From NCBI GenBank assembly GCA_002726865.1, contig PBSW01000015.1, forward strand, positions 56,216-66,091: a DNA stretch of 9,876 nucleotides. The letters run 5' to 3'. Of this stretch, positions 5,563 to 9,876 are shown in pieces. Below the pieces are notes generated by a model. It was not told the DNA's origin. It saw only the letters and a list, made by a program, of their open reading frames with translations, and made no database searches. Every line of letters begins with the position of its first letter. The first letter of the stretch is position 1. Source of the DNA: Candidatus Bathyarchaeota archaeon (GTDB lineage: Archaea > Thermoproteota > Bathyarchaeia > TCS64). The translations under genes and the position numbers were made by a program.

Positions 5563-7017
5563 TCAACCTCTCTTAATCTTCCAGCTTGTTCCCTCGTTGG
5601 TGTCTGCTAGAAACACCCCCGCCTTGTCCATAAGGTCCCTAACAACATCTGCCATCGTATAGTTTTTCTCCGCTCGAAGTTTCTCTCTAACCTCCGTAAT
5701 TATTCCTATCAGTTTTTCTGAGAGGTCGTCGCCGCCTCTCCCCCTCTTTATGAAGAGGCCCAGCGCATCTAGAAGCTCCTTAAACACCGCTTCACCTTTG
5801 AGGAGAATACCTTTGTTTGTGGGGCCCGAAATGTATTCATTGATTGATCCTGAGAGGGCGTGGATGGTATCGATGGCCCTGTGGGTATCTAGGTCATCAT
5901 CCATAGCGGCCTCAAAGCTTAATCGTTGGGTTTCAATTGCTTTGAGGAACCCTTTTTCTCTTTCCCCATAGGAGAGGTCTTTATCCTTCTTCCGCAAGGC
6001 GTCCTCGATGAGGTCCAGCGTATTCTCTAGCCGATTCACGGAGTTCTGGGCCACCTCCATGGCCTTCTCGGTATAATCGAGGGGTCTCCTGTAATGAACG
6101 CTAAGGTAAAAGTAGCGGAAGGCGTTTACAGTATACTTTGAAAGGACCTCGTCGAAGCTTACGTAGTTTCCAAGGCTCTTAGACATCTTGTGTCCATTGA
6201 TCATTAGGAAGCGGGCATGGATCCAGTTCCTCACAAACTCTTTTCCGGTGAGGCTTTCGCTCTGCGCGATTTCGTTTTCGTGGTGGGGAAACACAAGGTC
6301 CTCCCCTCCAGCGTGGATGTCAATGCTATCACCGCATAGACTTCTGCTCATAACACTGCACTCTATGTGCCACCCTGGTCTCCCCGGACCCCAAGGAGAA
6401 TCGTAATAGATTCCCCTCTCATACTCTTCGGGGGTCGAGTTTTTCCAGAGGGCAAAGTCGTTAACATTCTCTTTTCCGTACTCGTCCACAGACATCCTCT
6501 CTGTCTTTTCAACTTCGGAGATATTTATCCCGCTGAGCTTCCCATAATGCGGGAACTTATTGATATCAAAATAGACCCCATCCTTCGCGACATATGCAAC
6601 TCTCTTTTTCACGAGTTCCGTCACGAAATCAACCATTAGGGGTGTGTATTCCGTGGCTTTCGGGTAGACATGGGCCCTTTTGATATTCATTAGGTCTAAT
6701 CCCCTGAGGAATGACTCCGTGTACCTCTCTGTGAACTTTTCGAGACTCACTCCTTCTTCCCCGGAGTCTCTGATGGTCTTATCATCAATATCAGTTATAT
6801 TCATCACGTGGAATACATTGTAGCCCCTGTACTCTAGCCATCTACGTATAATATCTCCAACAGTAAAGGTACGGAAATTTCCGATGTGTGGATCGCTATA
6901 GACCGTAGGGCCACAGACGTACATTCTTACCTTCCCAGGTTCTAAAGACTTGAATGGTTTTTTTGACCGCGTGAAGGTATTATAAAATTGAAGATCTTTT
7001 TGGTTTTCCTTGGACAA
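5563..7017 (-). CDS. cysS: Cysteinyl-tRNA synthetase
   Basis: A 484-residue class I synthetase that charges tRNA-Cys with cysteine in the cytoplasm; length is normal. Present are the HIGH-type motif (PHIGN, 43-47), the KMSKS loop (277-281) and zinc ligands matching those of the E. coli enzyme: C35 (YVCGPTVY), C220 (GWHIECS), H245 and E249 (HHENE). The C-terminal anticodon-binding part ends with the expected signature (ADVVRDLMDKAGVFLADT, then GTSW). Direct charging means the organism need not depend on the SepRS/SepCysS route for this step. The start is TTG at 7017, supported by AAGGAGTGA six bases upstream. That RBS lies in a hairpin in a predicted leader of about 40 bases, so translation may be regulated. 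The gene seems to have its own promoter although translin lies upstream on the same strand. Confidence 0.97.
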   Translation of the reverse strand: MSKENQKDLQFYNTFTRSKKPFKSLEPGKVRMYVCGPTVYSDPHIGNFRTFTVGDIIRRWLEYRGYNVFHVMNITDIDDKTIRDSGEEGVSLEKFTERYTESFLRGLDLMNIKRAHVYPKATEYTPLMVDFVTELVKKRVAYVAKDGVYFDINKFPHYGKLSGINISEVEKTERMSVDEYGKENVNDFALWKNSTPEEYERGIYYDSPWGPGRPGWHIECSVMSRSLCGDSIDIHAGGEDLVFPHHENEIAQSESLTGKEFVRNWIHARFLMINGHKMSKSLGNYVSFDEVLSKYTVNAFRYFYLSVHYRRPLDYTEKAMEVAQNSVNRLENTLDLIEDALRKKDKDLSYGEREKGFLKAIETQRLSFEAAMDDDLDTHRAIDTIHALSGSINEYISGPTNKGILLKGEAVFKELLDALGLFIKRGRGGDDLSEKLIGIITEVREKLRAEKNYTMADVVRDLMDKAGVFLADTNEGTSWKIKRG

Positions 7018-7023
7018 AATTTT

Positions 7024-7057
7024 TCACTCCTTGTCTGCTAGAATTAGCCAGACAAGG
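7024..7057 (-). promoter_or_regulatory. cysS leader hairpin that buries the Shine-Dalgarno site
   Basis: On the minus-strand RNA, CCTTGTCTG (7057-7049) pairs perfectly with CAGACAAGG (7037-7029). After one bulged G, CTA pairs with TAG around an ATTC loop, giving a 12-bp stem. The second arm contains the AAGG of the RBS AAGGAGTGA (7032-7024) used by the TTG start at 7017. Folding would block ribosome access, so this looks like a translational switch or thermosensor. What opens it is unknown. Confidence 0.55.
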
Positions 7058-7080
7058 CGAAATACTGGACCCATTTGGGT

Positions 7081-7089
7081 TGATATATG
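7081..7089 (-). promoter_or_regulatory. TATA box for cysS
   Basis: Minus-strand CATATATCA is centred near 7085. About 26 bases downstream predicts a transcript starting near 7058, exactly at the first base of the leader hairpin. Confidence 0.45.
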
Positions 7090-7090
7090 C

Positions 7091-7122
7091 AAAAATATTA
7101 GTCTCCCTTTCTAGCTGGGAGA
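7091..7122 (-). terminator. Terminator-like hairpin and T-run ending the dehydratase-translin operon
   Basis: On the minus strand TCTCCC (7122-7117) pairs with GGGAGA (7107-7102), followed by TTTTT at 7095-7091. A further T5 run at 7146-7142 lies 15-20 bases after the translin stop. Either could end transcription in archaea, where T-runs matter most. The T-run directly abuts the cysS TATA box. Confidence 0.45.
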
Positions 7123-7161
7123 AGAGCGGATTTGCCGAAATAAAAACATAAGGATTCCTGT

Positions 7162-7788
7162 TTAAAGTTGTCCAAGCCTGTCCGTAAATCTTTGCATGCA
7201 CTCCTCAAGTCTCCGCCTCCCCGCCTCAGCGGTTACCTCGCTCCGGGTCCTCTCAATAACACCCCGAGTGATATCCAACTTTCGTCTAAGTCCCTTCAGC
7301 AGTGGTACCTCCTCCATGATCACCAGGGTCAAATAGATTTCCTGCATAGTTGAGAGCCGGGCCTCAGCAGTTTCGATGTCCCCTCTTCTTAAGGCATCGA
7401 GGGCCTGCCTTCTTAGCTCACCTGGCACATCTCCCAATCCCAGGAGATAGGATCTCATGGGTACTCCCAGTTTTGCTGGATCAGGAAACTCCCCTGACTT
7501 TGTAAGCACCGCGATTATGGAAGCCTCAGAGAACTCCTCTTTTGCAGCGGAGACCTGATCGAAGCGAACCAGTTCGGGATACTTGGCAATGATAGTATCC
7601 ATCTTGGAAATTAGATCAGATGCCTCTTCAAGTCTACGCTCGGCCTCAACCCCCTCTCCCGAATGCACCTTAATGATGGCTTGTTTGGATAGTATCCTAG
7701 CTTTGCGAGCTCGCTTCATAACTTTATCCAAGGCTTTATCTCTAATCCGGAGCTCTTCGGCACCCTTTCTTACCCACTTCTTGAGCAC
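7162..7788 (-). CDS. Archaeal translin-family RNA-binding protein / probable RNase
   Basis: A 208-residue all-helical protein matching archaeal translin/TRAX proteins along its length, for example RKARILSKQAIIKVHSGEG (28-46), YLLGLGDVPGELRRQALDALRRG (114-136) and KGLRRKLDITRGVIERTR (165-182). In eukaryotic TRAX four acidic residues cut RNA: a Glu-x-x-Glu pair and an Asp-x3-Glu pair. Here E85/E88 (KEEFSEAS) and D120/E124 (GDVPGELRR) fall in the same spacing and context, so nuclease activity is expected, but this is inferred. Archaeal members assemble as oligomeric shells and act on structured or short RNAs; the biological target here is unknown. The GTG start has GAGGGGAGG just upstream, all within the 12-base gap after the dehydratase stop, so the two genes are an operon. 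Confidence 0.9.
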   Translation of the reverse strand: MLKKWVRKGAEELRIRDKALDKVMKRARKARILSKQAIIKVHSGEGVEAERRLEEASDLISKMDTIIAKYPELVRFDQVSAAKEEFSEASIIAVLTKSGEFPDPAKLGVPMRSYLLGLGDVPGELRRQALDALRRGDIETAEARLSTMQEIYLTLVIMEEVPLLKGLRRKLDITRGVIERTRSEVTAEAGRRRLEECMQRFTDRLGQL

Positions 7789-7791
7789 TTG

Positions 7792-7800
7792 CCTCCCCTC
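7792..7800 (-). promoter_or_regulatory. Strong Shine-Dalgarno site for translin
   Basis: GAGGGGAGG on the minus strand fills most of the 12-base gap between the dehydratase stop and the translin GTG at 7788. It fixes that GTG as the start. The nearest GGAG core is only 4 bases from the start; the outer GAGG is 8 away. Confidence 0.6.
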
Positions 7801-8766
7801 TTACAGAATATCCTTGAGCACCTCCGCAGGCAAATTCCCACCACTTAGGATGAGGGCAACCTTCTTCCCTTGGAGTTTGTCTCGGATCTTAATTCCCGCG
7901 GCGAGTGAAGCCGCGCCTGCTCCTTCTGCGATGGTGTGAGCTTTTTCTACGTAAAGCCTGATCGCGGCCTCGAGCTCCTCATCTGTAACAAGGAGGAACT
8001 TATCGAGGAGATCCTTCATAATACTAACAGGTAGCTCAAAAGCGACCCGGGTGGCAAGTCCATCAGCCATCGTTTTCGCAGAATCCGTTACCTCGAGTTT
8101 CCCGCTCCTCCAACTGTTATAAACGCTAGGTGCGTTAGCTGACTGAACAGCGATGATCTCGACGTTCGGGGTTGCAGTCTTGAAACACGTGCAAATGCCT
8201 GATATTTGGGAGCCTGCTCCCACCGGGGCGATCACAACATCCAAGTCAGGAAGGTCTTCTAGGATCTCTAGGCCAATTGTGCCCACCCCAGAGATGAGAA
8301 GGGGCTCGTTAGCGCTGTGTATATACCTGTACCCTTTTTCTATGGAAAGGCGCTCTGCGTTCTCTCTTGCCTGGTCAAAGTCCCGTCCCTCCTCAACTAT
8401 TTCTGCCCCATAGCTCTTTATCCCCTCGATCTTGACGTGGTTTGCTCCCTTTTGGACACAGACAACTGCTTTTACACCGAACATCTTACTCGCGAGGGCT
8501 ATTGACTGGCCATGGTTCCCCGTGGAGGCCGTGATCACCCCTTGTTTTTGTTCTTCGGGGCTCAGTTGGCTTATGAGATTGATGCCTCCCCGAATCTTAA
8601 AGGCCCCCGTAGGCTGGTAGTTTTCGTGCTTCACATAGGCTTTGAAGCCGAGCGCCTTGGATAAAAGAGGATACTCTTGCAGGGGAGTTTTTGAGAGGTA
8701 AGGGGAGATTCTATTTTTCGCCTTTAAAATATCAATAAATGTGGGCTTTACATACAATCTTATCAA
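7801..8766 (-). CDS. Threonine/serine dehydratase-like PLP enzyme, no ACT domain
   Basis: A 321-residue fold-type II PLP enzyme. The cofactor lysine is K57 (PTGAFKIRGG). The substrate loop is STGNHGQ (81-87), and SGGN (308-311) contacts the pyridine ring. Family members remove ammonia from L-threonine or L-serine to give 2-oxobutyrate or pyruvate. There is no C-terminal ACT domain, so it is not the isoleucine-feedback type and resembles short catabolic enzymes. The phosphate loop reads PVGAGSQISG instead of the usual Gly-rich PVGGGGL form, and the segment MADGLATRVAFELP also recalls the EutB-like subgroup, so the true substrate is uncertain. No ATG occurs in frame before residue 95; TTG at 8766 is the best start, about 25 bases after a TATA box, implying a leaderless TTG. 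It is the first gene of an operon with translin. Confidence 0.9.
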   Translation of the reverse strand: MIRLYVKPTFIDILKAKNRISPYLSKTPLQEYPLLSKALGFKAYVKHENYQPTGAFKIRGGINLISQLSPEEQKQGVITASTGNHGQSIALASKMFGVKAVVCVQKGANHVKIEGIKSYGAEIVEEGRDFDQARENAERLSIEKGYRYIHSANEPLLISGVGTIGLEILEDLPDLDVVIAPVGAGSQISGICTCFKTATPNVEIIAVQSANAPSVYNSWRSGKLEVTDSAKTMADGLATRVAFELPVSIMKDLLDKFLLVTDEELEAAIRLYVEKAHTIAEGAGAASLAAGIKIRDKLQGKKVALILSGGNLPAEVLKDIL

Positions 8767-8787
8767 GAACTATGTTAACCAACAGGG

Positions 8788-8808
8788 TTTATATCTCTAA
8801 GCTTAGAG
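8788..8808 (-). promoter_or_regulatory. TATA box and 14-bp perfect palindrome upstream of the dehydratase gene
   Basis: Minus-strand GATATAAA (8795-8788) is centred about 26 bases before the TTG at 8766. Directly upstream and touching it, CTCTAAGCTTAGAG (8795-8808) is a perfect palindrome over the TFB-recognition region. A repressor bound there would block transcription. The ligand and protein are unknown. Confidence 0.5.
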
Positions 8809-9099
8809 TCTTTGCCATCCGATGAGCTTCACCCCAGAGATACTAAATTAGACGCCTTACGTGAGCGGTATCCTCTGAATTTCGTTGTGGGCTGAACCGG
8901 TAATACCATAATTTCATTATATTTCCCCATATATTTACGATAAGGGCCCCTATCGGAGCTTTGATGGATACCTCCTAACGTTCATCCTTTTTGAGATATA
9001 TCTCCTTAAGAAAAATTTTATTTTCGAATAAAACCGCTTATTAACTAACTTTATTATATAACCATACGCCTGAAGCTTGGTATTCCTTAGGTAATAACA
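8809..9099. other. Long divergent intergenic region with short palindromes
   Basis: This region lies between the dehydratase promoter and the S-component gene. No reading frame, tRNA or known riboswitch core was found. It contains the 12-bp perfect palindrome GAGATATATCTC (8993-9004) and a 7-bp inverted repeat TTTTATT/AATAAAA around TTCG (9016-9033). It becomes strongly AT-rich from about 8990. The palindromes could be operators for the transporter gene. Confidence 0.4.
9054..9062 (+). promoter_or_regulatory. TATA box for the ECF S-component gene
   Basis: TATATAAC lies about 42 bases before the ATG at 9100, predicting a start near 9084 and a leader of about 16 bases. AGG at 9089-9091, eight bases before the ATG, is a weak RBS. 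Confidence 0.4.
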
Positions 9100-9864
9100 A
9101 TGAAAACTCGTTCTCTAACTCTTTTAGCGGTCTTAGCCGCTGTGTACGCCGTGGCCAGCCTACTGCCCGGGTTCCCTATGATCGGGGTCCCCAGCTCCAA
9201 GATCGACCTGGCCAGAGCCCTGGAGATGGGCTTTGGCTTCGCCCTGGGGCCCTACCTCGGCCCACCGACAGCGTTCCTTGGAGCCCTCGTTGGGAAGACC
9301 CTAGGCGGAGGTGGCGTCGGCCTATTCTTCACCCCGCTGGCGTTGGTCTCCTCTCTGGTGGCTGCATGCCTCAGCCGGAGGCAGGTCAGGGGAGTGGATG
9401 GATGGAAAATAGCCGCAGCGATACTGGCCCTCCTGATCTTAGGCTGGTACGCGACACCCACAGGGCGGGCAGTCCCCTACGTCCCCATGATACACGTCGC
9501 CGGCCTCGTCATCATACTGGCTTTCCGGGGGATGCTAGCGGAGGAGTTCTCGGAGTACCTCGGGGGAGGTGACCGGAGGCTTCTCACCCTGGGGGTGGCT
9601 CTCTCCTGCTATCCCTCGACGATGGCGGGCCATATGCTAGGGAACCTGATCTACATCCAGATGTTCGGCCCCGATCCCCTCTTCTTCGCCTCTGTGCTCC
9701 CGATAGCAATTATAGAGAGGCTTGTCTTGACGGCAATCGGGACCGCAATAGCGGTGCCCCTCCTCGTGGTGGTCAGGCAGCTCTACCCAGAGCTGGATAG
9801 GTATAGAAGAGGGGATGCGGAGGGAAGCCGAGTTGATGGTACAAGTGATTTTTCACGCTCCTAG
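9100..9864 (+). CDS. Multi-spanning membrane protein, probable ECF transporter S component
   Basis: A 254-residue protein with about six membrane segments (roughly 5-27, 44-66, 74-92, 103-120, 127-143 and 160-228, the last likely more than one). The N-terminal pattern resembles archaeal ECF substrate-binding components: a short helix, PGFP, then KIDLARALEMGFGFALGPYLGP, a Gly-rich turn (KTLGGGGVGLFF) and TPLALVSSLVAA. In ECF systems the S component captures a vitamin or metal in the membrane and works with a shared EcfT and two ATPases; none of these is in the window. The substrate cannot be read from the sequence. The C-terminal 25 residues are polar and cytoplasmic-looking. The gene is markedly richer in G+C than the rest of the window. 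Only 12 bases follow the stop; a GGGGGG run there could be the RBS of a next gene. Confidence 0.72.
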   Translation: MKTRSLTLLAVLAAVYAVASLLPGFPMIGVPSSKIDLARALEMGFGFALGPYLGPPTAFLGALVGKTLGGGGVGLFFTPLALVSSLVAACLSRRQVRGVDGWKIAAAILALLILGWYATPTGRAVPYVPMIHVAGLVIILAFRGMLAEEFSEYLGGGDRRLLTLGVALSCYPSTMAGHMLGNLIYIQMFGPDPLFFASVLPIAIIERLVLTAIGTAIAVPLLVVVRQLYPELDRYRRGDAEGSRVDGTSDFSRS

Positions 9865-9876
9865 GGGGGTTGACGA

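Noticed and set aside
5462..5566. 35-residue N-terminal extension of the MBL protein from TTG 5566
   Set aside because: The extra residues do not fit the MBL fold, no RBS precedes them, and ATG 5461 is exactly where the domain starts.
5750..6639. Plus-strand open frames inside cysS
   Set aside because: They are shadows of the cysS frame, low in recognisable protein pattern, with no promoter or RBS.
8860..8915. TPP-riboswitch-like phrase (CTGAACCGGTAATACCA) ahead of the transporter gene
   Set aside because: The phrase resembles part of the TPP aptamer, but the GGGGTG segment, a proper CTGAGA and the CGYAGGGA end are missing, and it lies over 130 bases upstream of the likely promoter of the gene.
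9865..9876. Start of a further gene after the S component
   Set aside because: A GGGGGG run and a TTG are visible, but the TTG is too close to the run and only 12 bases remain, so nothing can be called.

Overview
This window looks archaeal. It encodes the small (exonuclease) subunit of the archaea-specific DNA polymerase D, an archaeal translin-family RNA-binding protein, and a membrane-anchored winged-helix regulator of a type common in Thaumarchaeota and Bathyarchaeia. Promoters look archaeal: TATA-like boxes lie about 24-27 bases before several start codons, as expected for leaderless mRNAs. PolD argues against a classical crenarchaeote. A TACK or bathyarchaeal source is my best guess, but it is an inference and weakly held.

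Layout. Bases 1-2729 (+): an AT-rich promoter region, the membrane-anchored winged-helix protein, a small cupin, then PolD small subunit (DP1). Bases 2730-3274: a gene-poor stretch with hairpins, an imperfect direct repeat and possible coding remnants. Bases 3275-4483: a divergent regulator pair, a ribbon-helix-helix (RHH) protein on the minus strand and a winged-helix protein on the plus strand. They share a short control region with four tandem 8-bp repeats and a self-complementary TATA box. Bases 4487-8766 (-), in transcription order: a threonine/serine dehydratase-like PLP enzyme, translin, cysteinyl-tRNA synthetase and a metallo-beta-lactamase-fold hydrolase. Bases 8767-9099: a long intergenic region with palindromes. 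Bases 9100-9864 (+): a GC-rich membrane protein resembling an ECF transporter substrate-binding (S) component.

How the genes fit together. The dehydratase and translin genes form a tight pair with a 12-base gap carrying a strong ribosome binding site (RBS). A terminator-like hairpin with a T-run follows translin. It abuts a new TATA box for cysS, whose predicted leader is almost entirely a hairpin that buries the cysS RBS. The MBL gene follows cysS, possibly with its own weak promoter. DP1 follows the cupin gene with a Shine-Dalgarno (SD) site and may be co-transcribed with it.

No CRISPR array, tRNA, rRNA, insertion sequence or complete mobile element was recognised. The most notable unexplained signals are the octamer-repeat operator of the regulator pair and the SD-sequestering cysS leader.
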